A stretch of DNA of 64,000 nucleotides from Sphingomonas alba. Its GTDB lineage: Bacteria; Pseudomonadota; Alphaproteobacteria; Sphingomonadales; Sphingomonadaceae. The first letter of the stretch is position 1. Every line of letters starts with the position of its first letter. The DNA lies in the NCBI RefSeq assembly GCF_023516555.1, contig NZ_JAMGBD010000001.1:806001-870000 (forward strand). Direction: 5' to 3'. Positions 25,029 to 33,467 of the stretch are shown piece by piece. Made by a program: the position numbers and the translations under genes. The notes beneath the pieces are model-generated. The model saw nothing but the letters and a program-made list of their open reading frames with translations. It was not told the origin of the DNA and did no database searches.

Positions 25029-26312
25029 TCATTTTCGAGAGGCAGTTCGCCGATCCACAGCCGCTGTCACGGCGACGTCCATCGTCACATTGCCAAGGGT
25101 ACGGATGATGTCCGGCACCATCTCAACGGCAATCAGGAGCGCAAGCGGCGCCAGCGGGATGCCTAGGGCGATGCCGATCGGCGCGATCGAGCTCACAAAA
25201 CTGATCTCGCCCGGAAGGCTCACCGCACTAAGACTCATTAGCACGGCCACGAAGACGGCGGCGATGGCGTGCGGCAGGTTTGGCTCCAACCCCATCCATT
25301 CGGCGATGTAGAAAAGCACTGCCAGGTTCATCGCCGGCCCGGTGGCGCGGAACAGCGCAACCGCCATCGGCAAGGTGACGTCCACCACCTCTTCGCGGAT
25401 GTTCAGAATGCGCGCCGAGGCGAGCATCGCGGGCAGCGAAGCCAACGACGACCGGGTAGAGATTGCCACGCTTTGCGGCGCAATGACCGCTCTCGAAAAG
25501 TCACCAAACTTCAAACCGCCGGCGACAACCGCCACCGGATAGGAAGCCAAGGTAACGATGACGCCAATCCCCGAGACCAGCAGGATGTAATAGCCAAGCG
25601 CGGCAAACGCCCCGCCGCCGGCGGTGGCTCCCAGACCGAAGGCAAGGGCGAGGACACCGATCGGCGCGATCGCCAACACCCAGCCGATCACGACCAGCAA
25701 TGCGTCGCTGATGCCCTCGAAGAAACCGACCAGGGTCTTGCGATGCTGATCCCGGATCCGCGTGACGGCCAGCGCAAACACCAATGTGAACAAGACCAGC
25801 GGCAGCACATCGCCGTTGGAGGCCGCGGCGATGACATTCGACGGCACCACGTTGCGGACGAAGTCCTCCGCGCTCGGTACCGCCGCAGATGCCGCCGAAG
25901 TGCCAATCGACGCCAGCCCCGCTTGCATCGCATCCGCTGCGTTGGGGGGAAGCGGGAAGATTCCGGTCAACACCGGCGTGAAGAATGCGCCAAGCACCGC
26001 GGAAGCAAGGAAGATGACGAGGAAATAGGCGATCGAAACCGTCGCGATCCGTCCACCGCGAGCCGCGTCCGCCGTCCGTGCGATGCCGGTGATCAGCAGC
26101 GCGACGATCAGCGGAATGACCGTCATCTTCAATGCGTTCAGCCATAACTCGCCGACGATCGATGTAACCTGGATCAGCGGTTCGCGGATGCCGTCGCCCG
26201 ACTTCGTGGCGACAATTCCGCCGACCAGGCCGACGATCAGTGCCAGCAGGACCCACCATGCGCGCGGGCCGCGAACGGGCTCAGCGCTTGCCGTTTCGGC
26301 GTTGACGCTCAC
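25029..26312 (-). CDS. Dicarboxylate/amino acid:cation symporter (DAACS family)
   Basis: The 427-residue inner-membrane transporter has the GltP/DctA/GltPh pattern: about eight helices, two re-entrant hairpins and the Ser-rich HP1 region (SVAISTRSSLASLPAML). TM7 has the variant ATGPAMNLAVLF in place of the usual NMDGT-type motif, so cation coupling or substrate choice may differ from classical glutamate carriers. GTG start after AAGGAGAG. It begins nine bases after the exported methyltransferase gene and is co-transcribed with it. Confidence 0.87.
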   Translation of the reverse strand: MSVNAETASAEPVRGPRAWWVLLALIVGLVGGIVATKSGDGIREPLIQVTSIVGELWLNALKMTVIPLIVALLITGIARTADAARGGRIATVSIAYFLVIFLASAVLGAFFTPVLTGIFPLPPNAADAMQAGLASIGTSAASAAVPSAEDFVRNVVPSNVIAAASNGDVLPLVLFTLVFALAVTRIRDQHRKTLVGFFEGISDALLVVIGWVLAIAPIGVLALAFGLGATAGGGAFAALGYYILLVSGIGVIVTLASYPVAVVAGGLKFGDFSRAVIAPQSVAISTRSSLASLPAMLASARILNIREEVVDVTLPMAVALFRATGPAMNLAVLFYIAEWMGLEPNLPHAIAAVFVAVLMSLSAVSLPGEISFVSSIAPIGIALGIPLAPLALLIAVEMVPDIIRTLGNVTMDVAVTAAVDRRTASRK

Positions 26313-26321
26313 TGGCTCTCC

Positions 26322-27077
26322 TTAGCGCGGCTTGCGGAACTTGAAGACGAAGCGATCCGTCTTGCCGCGAATCTTCGCGTCGAACACGTTAAGGCTATGG
26401 TCGTCGGCCGGATTGCGAAGCATGTCGCTCTCCGCTTCCAGCTTGAAGCCTGCGCGCTTGAAATCGGCCTTCACGGTCGCCGGGTCGATCCGATGATATT
26501 TCTCGACGGTTGCGCGCGTGTCGCCCGGTGCTGCGACATGGTCGATGACGCCGACGACAGCGCCGGGTTTCATCGCGTCGTATACGCCCTTAAGCCACTG
26601 GTCGGGGTCCATGCGGCTGATGCCGTTCTTGGTGCTTTCCCAATAGACGTCATGGTAATCGAGGTTGATCAGCATGAAGTCGTAGGTGTTAGAAGGAAAA
26701 TTCGGCGCCTCGAACGGACTCACCCGCATGTAGACGTTCGGCTGCCTGGCATTGAACGCTGTGAAGTTGTCCAACGTCTTCTGCCGGTAGAATTGCTGCG
26801 GCTGCCAAATCGATACGCGGCCCTTCGGACCGACGATCGGCGCCGTAATTTCCGCCCAATAAAGGTTGCCGCCGAACGGGTCCGACACGCGCATTCCGGA
26901 CTTGAGCCCGAGGAACTTCAAGACCTGGGCCGGCTTGCGGCTCTCGTCGAGCTTGACGTTGTTGGGGCTGCGCGCGCTGGTGTTGGCCACCGCCGCAGCG
27001 ATAGGCTCCGGCGCCGACCATGCCGGTGCCGCCAAAGCAATGGCCGCCGCTGTCGCGAATGAGAAGAGCTTCCGCAT
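26322..27077 (-). CDS. Exported class I methyltransferase-like protein
   Basis: The 251-residue protein has a clear signal peptide (MRKLFSFATAAAIALAAPAWSA) followed by a Rossmann-like methyltransferase fold. The motif I region is degenerate (SGMRVSDPFGGNLYW instead of E/DxGxGxG), with later FMLINLDYHDVYW and PGAVVGVIDHVAAPG. SAM is cytoplasmic, so a periplasmic enzyme of this fold is puzzling; it may bind another ligand. Similar exported proteins are common in Sphingomonadales (recalled). RBS GGGAGGC. It precedes the DAACS transporter gene. Confidence 0.78.
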   Translation of the reverse strand: MRKLFSFATAAAIALAAPAWSAPEPIAAAVANTSARSPNNVKLDESRKPAQVLKFLGLKSGMRVSDPFGGNLYWAEITAPIVGPKGRVSIWQPQQFYRQKTLDNFTAFNARQPNVYMRVSPFEAPNFPSNTYDFMLINLDYHDVYWESTKNGISRMDPDQWLKGVYDAMKPGAVVGVIDHVAAPGDTRATVEKYHRIDPATVKADFKRAGFKLEAESDMLRNPADDHSLNVFDAKIRGKTDRFVFKFRKPR

Positions 27078-27183
27078 GTCGATGCCTCCCTACTTTGGGA
27101 GCGAGGCTTAGCGCGGGGCCATTGCGGACGCTAGCAGCGTTTCACTGGGGACCCCGCCGACGGAATTCGGCGGATCGCTTGCC

Positions 27184-28764
27184 TCAGGCGGCTGCCCGTT
27201 TTCCAGCCTTCTCCGACGCCATGGCCTGGAGCAGCTTCAAGGCTTCATGCGCGCTGAGCGCCGAGCCCTCCTGCCATAGGCCGACGTAGCTCAAATGCTC
27301 GCCCGCAAAGACGATCGGGCCTTCGGGCTTGAGGAGCTCGAGATAGGCGCCGGTGCGGCGTCCGTTATCGGCGCCCGGCCCGCCATCCCACAGCGCGCCC
27401 ACGCCCTCGGAATAGGGGATGTTGCCCCAATTGACGACGACAGGCTTTTCCAGCAGCCGGGCCTTCCCGGGATGCAGGACCTCGATTGAGCCGGCGCTGA
27501 TCCGAACCTGCTCGGAGAATGGAAGCTTCGTGAACGCTTCCGGTGTGTCCTGATGCGTCCAGCCGGCGACATAGGCGCCGACGATAACGCCGCGCGGACT
27601 GTGGAAACTGTTGCTTGGGTAGATGACGTTTTCGTTGAGCTTGTCGGTCCAGCCGAGCCCGCCGTAAACGCCGTCGTCCTCCCAGAAGCGCGGCGCCTCG
27701 AAAGCCACCTTGGCGCTCTTGAGGTAATTGATGCCCTTCAGCGCCGCCTTCTTGGCCGGTGAGAAGTCATTCGGGATGCGCTCGAGCAATTGGGCAGGCA
27801 GTGTGACGACCGCAAAGTCGGCGCGCGTGATGCCGCCTTTGTGCTCGATCCGCACTCCACCGCCTTCGCGGCGGATGGCCGTCACCGGCTCGTTGAGCTT
27901 CACGGTCGGCTGAACCGCCATGTAAAGCGCATGGGCGATGCGATCCATGCCGCCGACCGGCTGCATCATCGTTGGCTGCATGTCGATGATGGACTCGAAG
28001 AATTGCGGGAATGCAGCCGCCCGCCCCGACAATACTTCGCGAAAAGCGAGCGGATCTAGCGGCTTCCCCGGATCGTCATAGCCTCCCGGCCAGTCTGAAT
28101 AGCCGAAGGACGGATTGGGCGTCGGCGCTCCCTTGCCGTCGAGCCCGCCGTAAAATTGCAGGAACTGCTTGAAGCCGTCGCGCTCTTCCTTCGGCATGTT
28201 CGCGTTGAGCGCGCCTTGGTCGATGGCCTTGGTGAGCAGTTCCGACAGATGGGCCCGAAGGCTGTAGACCATCTGACGGCCGGGGCGGACCTTGCCATTG
28301 AAGTCCCAGCCGGTCGCCATGGCGGTATTGACGAAGACTTCCATCGGCACGTTCAGCCGCTTGGCATAGCCGAGGATGGCGTGATGCCAGCTCGGGATGC
28401 GCGCCGGGCCGGCGTTGAAATACATGCCCTCGGAGAATTGCGCCTGCTGCAGCGCATGGCCGAGATGCTCGACCGCATCGCCGCCGCGAATAGACCATGC
28501 GCGGCCGCCGACGCGGTTGCGCGCCTCAAGCACCGTTACCCGGTAGCCCGCCTGCTGCAGCTCGTAGGCGGAGACCAGCCCGGCGATGCCGGCGCCAAGC
28601 ACAACCACGGACTTGCCGTTGCCGGAGGCCGGCGGCAGCGCGAACTGGGCGGCCGACGCAGGCGTGGCCGGCGACAGGCCCAACATGTTCATCGCTGCGA
28701 GCATGACGCCCGCGCCGCCGGCCGCGCCGACCCTCATCAACACATCCCGACGGCTAACCCCCAT
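27184..28764 (-). CDS. Exported flavin amine oxidase
   Basis: The 526-residue FAD enzyme begins with a Tat-type signal (SRRDVLMRVGAAGGAG) and has the dinucleotide motif VVVLGAGIAGLVSAYELQQAG, the R-x-GGR segment RNRVGGRAWS and a C-terminal FAD-binding GPIVFAGEHLSY. This is the flavin monoamine oxidase/L-amino-acid oxidase superfamily: oxidative deamination of an amine or amino acid to an imine with H2O2. Tat export fits a cofactor loaded in the cytoplasm. It lies 14 bases downstream of an exported RidA-like gene. Confidence 0.88.
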   Translation of the reverse strand: MGVSRRDVLMRVGAAGGAGVMLAAMNMLGLSPATPASAAQFALPPASGNGKSVVVLGAGIAGLVSAYELQQAGYRVTVLEARNRVGGRAWSIRGGDAVEHLGHALQQAQFSEGMYFNAGPARIPSWHHAILGYAKRLNVPMEVFVNTAMATGWDFNGKVRPGRQMVYSLRAHLSELLTKAIDQGALNANMPKEERDGFKQFLQFYGGLDGKGAPTPNPSFGYSDWPGGYDDPGKPLDPLAFREVLSGRAAAFPQFFESIIDMQPTMMQPVGGMDRIAHALYMAVQPTVKLNEPVTAIRREGGGVRIEHKGGITRADFAVVTLPAQLLERIPNDFSPAKKAALKGINYLKSAKVAFEAPRFWEDDGVYGGLGWTDKLNENVIYPSNSFHSPRGVIVGAYVAGWTHQDTPEAFTKLPFSEQVRISAGSIEVLHPGKARLLEKPVVVNWGNIPYSEGVGALWDGGPGADNGRRTGAYLELLKPEGPIVFAGEHLSYVGLWQEGSALSAHEALKLLQAMASEKAGKRAAA

Positions 28765-28778
28765 TCGCCCCCTCCTGC

Positions 28779-29258
28779 TTATTTCTTCGCGGCAGTGACC
28801 TCGATCTCGACCAGCCAGCCCTCACGGACGAGGCCCGCCACCTGCATGGTCGATCGCGCCGGCTTGTTCGCCTGCTCCTTGGTTCCGAAGGACGCGCTGT
28901 ACCCGCGCATCATGCCTGCGAAATCCATGCGCGACTGCCCCGGCGGCGCCACCAGGAACACGCGCATCATGACGACGTCGCCAAGGCCAAGGCCGCTCTG
29001 CTTCAGCACGCCTTCGATCTTGTGGATCACCGAGCGGGTCTGCGCCTCGGTATCGCCGAACTGTTCAACGCTGCCGTCCGGGGCAGCCGGATTGATGACC
29101 TCGGGTACCTGCCCGCTGACGTAGATAAGGCGGCTTCCGGCAGGCACTTCGACAGACGCGGAAATCGGTGAATCCGGCGCGCCCGAGCGCTTTGGACCTT
29201 CAGCCTGCAACGGCGATGCCGCCAGGCCCAACAGCAACAGTGCGAAAATCCTGCGCAT
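28779..29258 (-). CDS. Exported RidA/YjgF-family protein lacking the catalytic Arg
   Basis: The 159-residue protein has a signal peptide (MRRIFALLLLGLAASPLQA) and a RidA fold (LIYVSGQVPEV near 44-54, the late PARSTMQVAGL). In active RidA the last motif is VARL, whose Arg holds the imine substrate's carboxylate; here it is Gly142, so classical 2-imino-acid deaminase activity is doubtful. It is the first gene of a pair with the exported amine oxidase. Family membership is clear; the reaction is not. Confidence 0.85.
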   Translation of the reverse strand: MRRIFALLLLGLAASPLQAEGPKRSGAPDSPISASVEVPAGSRLIYVSGQVPEVINPAAPDGSVEQFGDTEAQTRSVIHKIEGVLKQSGLGLGDVVMMRVFLVAPPGQSRMDFAGMMRGYSASFGTKEQANKPARSTMQVAGLVREGWLVEIEVTAAKK

Positions 29259-29396
29259 CGCGACTCGCCCCCCTGTTCACCTTGCCTAGCACGAAGCTCG
29301 CCGCATCGCGCCCGCCACCGGTCGAATTTCGTTGGCACCTACCAGGCCCTCGGGACGTTCTTGCCGCATTCCCTTTCAAGCCAAGGAGTTAGGCAA

Positions 29397-29855
29397 ATGA
29401 TCGGCAAGTCCGAGAACATCACTATCCTCAACACCCTCACTGCGACCCTGATCGACAGCGTCGAGGGCTACCGCGACGCCGCGCAGAACACCGAGTCCGG
29501 CCGCTTCCAGGAACTGTTCCGCCAGATGGCCAACGAACGCAGCACCTGTGTCGAAGACCTGCGCGCCGAAGTCCGCCGGCTTGGCGGCGACGCGGAGGAC
29601 GATCAGTCGACGATGGGCTCGTTCCACCAGCGCTGGCTGGACCTCAAGGCCGCGATCACAGGCCGCGACGATAAGGCCATCATCAACGAGGTCGAGCGCG
29701 GCGAGGATTACCTGAAGGCCAAGTTCGAAAAAGCGCTCGACGACGGCGAACTGGACGGTGACAGCCGTTCGGTGGTTGAACGCGCTTTCCAATCGGTCCG
29801 CGAAGGCCATGACAAGGTCAGTGCCCTGAAGCACGGCATGGAAGCAGCTAGCTAG
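29397..29855 (+). CDS. PA2169-type four-helix-bundle protein (DUF2383)
   Basis: The 152-residue product fits the DUF2383 family of ferritin-like four-helix-bundle proteins often linked to stress responses: TLIDSVEGYRDAAQNT, FRQMANERSTCVEDLRAEV, GSFHQRWLDLKAAI and ALKHGMEAAS. AAGGAGTTAGG precedes the ATG. No transmembrane segment or signal peptide is present. The biochemical role in this family is unknown. It stands alone on the plus strand. Confidence 0.85.
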   Translation: MIGKSENITILNTLTATLIDSVEGYRDAAQNTESGRFQELFRQMANERSTCVEDLRAEVRRLGGDAEDDQSTMGSFHQRWLDLKAAITGRDDKAIINEVERGEDYLKAKFEKALDDGELDGDSRSVVERAFQSVREGHDKVSALKHGMEAAS

Positions 29856-29947
29856 GGGGGGGCGCAGGAGGCGCGGGTGCGCAGCGCTCGCGTCTCCACC
29901 TAACCGCCGGTTCTTGATATGAGGGGCTGCCCGCAAAGGAGGCCCCC

Positions 29948-30340
29948 ATGAGTGCATTGCGTCTATTGAGCGCCGCGATTCTAGCCGGTGCGACCCTCGT
30001 CTTGCCCGCCCATGACGTAGCCGCGCAGCCGACGAAGCCGACTGTCACCATCACCCTGGCCAGTCATTACTTCCAACCCAACCCGATTTACCTAGCTGGC
30101 GGAGTGCCAGTGCACCTGGTGCTCCAGAACAAGTCCGGGAAGACCCACGATTTCACCGCGCCCGACTTTTTCCGCACCTCTCAAATCCAAGCCGGAAGTG
30201 CGCCCGACGGCAAGATCACGCTGGAGAAAGGTCGCAGCGCGACTATCGACCTCATTCCCCGACGCGGAACCTACCGCCTGCACTGCAGCCAGCCGCTGCA
30301 CACAATGCTGGGAATGGCTGGGAAGATCGTCGTTAGCTGA
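29948..30340 (+). CDS. Exported cupredoxin-like copper protein
   Basis: The 130-residue protein has a signal peptide (cleaved near AAQPTKP) and a beta-sandwich of the cupredoxin type. A complete type-1 copper ligand set is visible: His67 (KTHDF), Cys113, His118 and Met123 in LHCSQPLHTMLGM. A small periplasmic electron carrier is likely; partner unknown. The similar domain of iron-uptake protein EfeO is an alternative. GGAGGCCCCC precedes the ATG. Convergent with the next gene, nine bases away. Confidence 0.87.
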   Translation: MSALRLLSAAILAGATLVLPAHDVAAQPTKPTVTITLASHYFQPNPIYLAGGVPVHLVLQNKSGKTHDFTAPDFFRTSQIQAGSAPDGKITLEKGRSATIDLIPRRGTYRLHCSQPLHTMLGMAGKIVVS

Positions 30341-30349
30341 TACCTCGAA

Positions 30350-31147
30350 TCAATATTCCAGCATCCAGGTCACGCGCCCAAAAGTGTACGTCCACCTCGG
30401 CTTACCGTCGTGGCCCATCGCGGGCTGATAATGCGCACGCTTCTTCATAACCGCGCATGTAGTGCCATCCAGGTCGCGATTACCGCTGGATTCGAGGACG
30501 TCGCAGGCACCAATTGAGCCGTCGGCCTCAATTTTCAGGCGAAAGCCCACTGACCCGCTTGCATTCGCGTCAATAGCCTTGTCCGGGTAATCATCGTTGC
30601 GGACAAGTCCCTGCAACGTGCCCTTCGGGGGAGTCGCGATCTCCGCTTGTGCCGCTTTATCGAAGCCCCAAGATGTGAGCAGATCAGACTCGCAGTCATT
30701 CAATGCTTTTAAGGCCTTGTCGAAGCTGGTCGGGGCCAAGAGAACATTGACGACTTTCGCGGCGTCGATGGCGATACTGTCGCCTTTGGCCAAGCCATCG
30801 AGAGCGGTTCGAGGCAAATTGATCGTTGTCACCCGCACTCCATTGGTTGTGACGCTCGAAAAGTAGGCGGGCGCTGGCACAAGACCGCTGCTAAGCCGAA
30901 CGTCAGCGATGCCGCCAACGCCTCTTCCCTTTGGCGACGGCTGAATCACCAGGATTGTCACCACATCAGAGTTGGGCGCGGGCTTTAACCCAAACAGGGT
31001 CGTGTTTGGCTTCGCGCCGAAGGGGCGGCTGATGATGCACGACGACTTGGCATATTCGACATGCCACTGACCGGACGGCAAAAGCTCGACCGGGGAGATA
31101 TCGGTCACAGCCAATAAGTGAGCTGCCAGAATCGCAAACGATGCCAT
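30350..31147 (-). CDS. Exported protein with TonB C-terminal-like domain
   Basis: The 265-residue protein starts with a signal-peptide-like hydrophobic stretch and ends in a TonB C-terminal-type domain: GSVGFRLKIEADGSIGACDVLESSG, then a Cys and KKRAHYQPA. A membrane anchor and Pro-rich linker typical of real TonB are missing, so it probably does not energise receptors. The paired Cys in the terminal domain could form a disulfide. Codon use is less GC-rich than neighbours. The gene at 32815-33348 carries a related terminal domain. Confidence 0.72.
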   Translation of the reverse strand: MASFAILAAHLLAVTDISPVELLPSGQWHVEYAKSSCIISRPFGAKPNTTLFGLKPAPNSDVVTILVIQPSPKGRGVGGIADVRLSSGLVPAPAYFSSVTTNGVRVTTINLPRTALDGLAKGDSIAIDAAKVVNVLLAPTSFDKALKALNDCESDLLTSWGFDKAAQAEIATPPKGTLQGLVRNDDYPDKAIDANASGSVGFRLKIEADGSIGACDVLESSGNRDLDGTTCAVMKKRAHYQPAMGHDGKPRWTYTFGRVTWMLEY

Positions 31148-31222
31148 TGACTACGCCTCCGCGAACGCGACCCGAGCCTGGCAACTATGCAATGACCGAT
31201 AGCGAGCCGCAATTCCTGAAAC

Positions 31223-31897
31223 TTAACCGCCGAAGATCAACTTGATGTAGTTGCGGTAGAGCCTGGTCTGCTTGCCCATCAGGCGCTCGTCTTTCAGCGC
31301 TTTTGACTGAATGATGGCGCCTTCGACAATGACGTTCATCAGGTCGGACAGGTCGCGCGCGTCGACCTCGATCTTCGGCGGGTGCGACGCCATGACTTCA
31401 CCCAGCCAGCGGGCAAATCGCTCACGCATGCGCGACAGATAGTCGACGTTCATCTGGCAGACGTCGCGGTCGAACATCCTCTCCTGATAGGTTACCGTCG
31501 CGACCATGCATCCGGGGTGCAGCGCCTCCATGTCGTCCATCATCTGCGCGTAGAGGTTGAGGAAGATTAGAAAGCTCTGCAAAGGGTCGTCGCTGAGTTC
31601 GCGCGCCCGCGCTTCCAGCGTATCGAGGATATTCTCATCCTCATTCAGGAACCGCTCGAACAGCTGCCGGGCCAGGTCGTTCTTGTCCTTGAAGTGGTAG
31701 AAGAAGCCGCTCTTGGTGATGCCGGCGGCCTCGACCAGTTCCTCTATTGACGTCGCCGCAAACCCCTTCTGGACGATGCTGTCGTACGCGATGTCCATGA
31801 TCCGCTCGCGGGTCTTCTCGCCCTTGGTCTGGGCGCCGCTATCCAACTGTACCGCAGGTCCAGTTTTCTCGACGATCCGGTCGACCATCCTTGCCAT
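31223..31897 (-). CDS. TetR/AcrR family transcriptional regulator
   Basis: The 224-residue protein has an N-terminal helix-turn-helix (TRERIMDIAYDSIVQKGFAATSIEELVEAAGITKSGFFYHFKDKNDL, split here for description as residues about 29-75) and an effector-binding C-terminal domain with several Cys and Met. It is divergent from the membrane hydroxylase gene at 32041, with 143 bases between starts, so it may control that gene and itself. The ligand is unknown. An alternative ATG lies three codons downstream. Confidence 0.9.
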   Translation of the reverse strand: MARMVDRIVEKTGPAVQLDSGAQTKGEKTRERIMDIAYDSIVQKGFAATSIEELVEAAGITKSGFFYHFKDKNDLARQLFERFLNEDENILDTLEARARELSDDPLQSFLIFLNLYAQMMDDMEALHPGCMVATVTYQERMFDRDVCQMNVDYLSRMRERFARWLGEVMASHPPKIEVDARDLSDLMNVIVEGAIIQSKALKDERLMGKQTRLYRNYIKLIFGG

Positions 31898-32040
31898 TCC
31901 CCATCGCGTGCGCGGCCTAAACTACCATCAAAACAGGCGAATTTCATGGGCGGGGAAAAGCGACCGCAAAGCTGCTAGAGAATGACGCCGGGTGGGCATA
32001 CTTCGTGGCCCCTGTTTGCAATGCACTCGGGGAATTTGGA

Positions 32041-32763
32041 ATGATCGGTTTGTACCATTATGTGGCCATCGGGCTTTTCGCTGGCTTTGCCGTGCTGGAG
32101 TTGATCGCTCGCGGCCGCAACTTTCCGGCCGTCACCAACTGGCGGCTGAAGGGCGCCGCGTTCCTGCTTCTCTACCTCGCCATCACCACCTATGCGCCCC
32201 TGTTCTGGGACGGCTGGCTGGGCGAGCACCGTCTGTTCCCGGCGGACCGCCTGCCTCTGTGGGCCCAGATTGTTGGCGGCTTTTTCCTGATCGAGCTGGC
32301 TATCTATGCGTGGCACCGGACGATGCACAATGTCACCTTCCTATGGCGCTGGTTCCACCAGATGCATCACAGCGCCGAGCGTGTGGACATCTGGGGGGCG
32401 CTCTATTTCCACCCGTTCGACAGCATCGGCTGGGCGTTGGTCGGCAGTCTGACGCTGGTTCTTGGCTTTGGAGTCAGCGCCGAAGCCGCGATCACGATCG
32501 GCCTCATCACCACTTTCTTCGGCCTCTTCCAGCACGTGAACATCGGGACGCCGCAGTGGCTCGGCTATTTCATCCAGAGGCCGGAGAGTCACAGCGGCCA
32601 CCACGAGCGCGGTGTCCATGCCCGCAATTATTCTGACCTGCCCTTCTGGGACATCGTCTTCGGCACCTTCTACAACCCCAAGGAGTTCGCCGGCGAAGTC
32701 GGCTTCCACGAGGGAGGATCGAAGGAAATGGGGCGATTGCTCGCGGGCCGCCTTATCGCCTGA
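32041..32763 (+). CDS. Sterol desaturase/fatty acid hydroxylase family membrane enzyme
   Basis: The 240-residue integral membrane protein has four or five helices and the eight-His diiron cluster pattern: HRTMH (near 92-96), HQMHHS (near 105-110), then HSGHHERGVH. Such enzymes hydroxylate or desaturate lipids, including sterols and carotenoids; the substrate here is unknown. ATG 32041 is used because TM1 begins just after it. A terminator follows the stop. The divergent TetR gene suggests regulated expression. Confidence 0.9.
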   Translation: MIGLYHYVAIGLFAGFAVLELIARGRNFPAVTNWRLKGAAFLLLYLAITTYAPLFWDGWLGEHRLFPADRLPLWAQIVGGFFLIELAIYAWHRTMHNVTFLWRWFHQMHHSAERVDIWGALYFHPFDSIGWALVGSLTLVLGFGVSAEAAITIGLITTFFGLFQHVNIGTPQWLGYFIQRPESHSGHHERGVHARNYSDLPFWDIVFGTFYNPKEFAGEVGFHEGGSKEMGRLLAGRLIA

Positions 32764-32772
32764 CGCAGAAAG

Positions 32773-32791
32773 GGCGCCAATGGCGCCTTTT
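32773..32791 (+). terminator. Short GC-rich terminator
   Basis: GGCGCC (32773-32778), loop AAT, GGCGCC (32782-32787), then TTTT; A residues precede the stem, so it may act in both directions between convergent genes. Confidence 0.75.
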
Positions 32792-32814
32792 CGAATCTCA
32801 GTTTGGCCGCCGCC

Positions 32815-33348
32815 TCAGGCGATCTGTTCCTGGTGGCCGTAGACGGTGACGGTCATGAAGGCTTCGCTTTGCGTGCCGGCAGGAGCGCTCGCCGCCACCT
32901 TGAACTGCTCGGTCTTGGCCTGGTCGCAGTCATAAGCTGGAAGCAGGTCGCCCGAAGTCGCCAGCACCTTGCACGAGCCGATCTCGCCCTTGGCGTCGAT
33001 CGTCAGGAACAGGACCTGCTGGCTCAGCAGTTTGTCGCCGGTAGGCAACTTGCCGGTATCGAGTTTGGTGCCCGGGCTGAAGCGGCGCTCGAAGGTGAGC
33101 TTCGAATAAACGCCATCCTGGCCCTTGGCCTGCTTCGGGCCGACACTCGCTGCCATGTCCTTGTCGCAGTCCTCGGCGCCGGTTTGAGACAGGCTGAACT
33201 GGTATTTGCAGGATTTCTGCGCACCCTTGTCGTCGAGCGTGACCGTAATCCGCTCGAACCAGGGCACGGCTGATTCAAGCACGAGATCCGAAGGAGTTGC
33301 GGGAGCCGGTGTGGACGCTGCGATAGCCGCTGCAAACAAGGCAAGCAC
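32815..33348 (-). CDS. Exported protein with degenerate TonB C-terminal-like domain
   Basis: The 177-residue protein has a signal peptide (MLALFAAAIAASTPAPA) and a terminal region VLFLTIDAKGEIGSCKVLATSGD followed by a Cys. This mirrors GFRLKIEADGSIGACDVLESSG of the 30350-31147 product. Two other Cys (KSCKYQF, AEDCDKD) lie in the N-terminal half. No anchor or Pro-rich linker is seen. Function unknown; probably a periplasmic protein whose domain was borrowed from TonB. Confidence 0.65.
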   Translation of the reverse strand: MLALFAAAIAASTPAPATPSDLVLESAVPWFERITVTLDDKGAQKSCKYQFSLSQTGAEDCDKDMAASVGPKQAKGQDGVYSKLTFERRFSPGTKLDTGKLPTGDKLLSQQVLFLTIDAKGEIGSCKVLATSGDLLPAYDCDQAKTEQFKVAASAPAGTQSEAFMTVTVYGHQEQIA

Positions 33349-33467
33349 GATGAAGTCTCCTTCGTGCCCGCTCCGGCGGCATGATTGCCGCCACCACCTC
33401 CTGCCTCAACGCATGAAATGCTCACTGTTCCCCGACACCGAGCCTAAAAATTCCTGACTGCGGAGCC

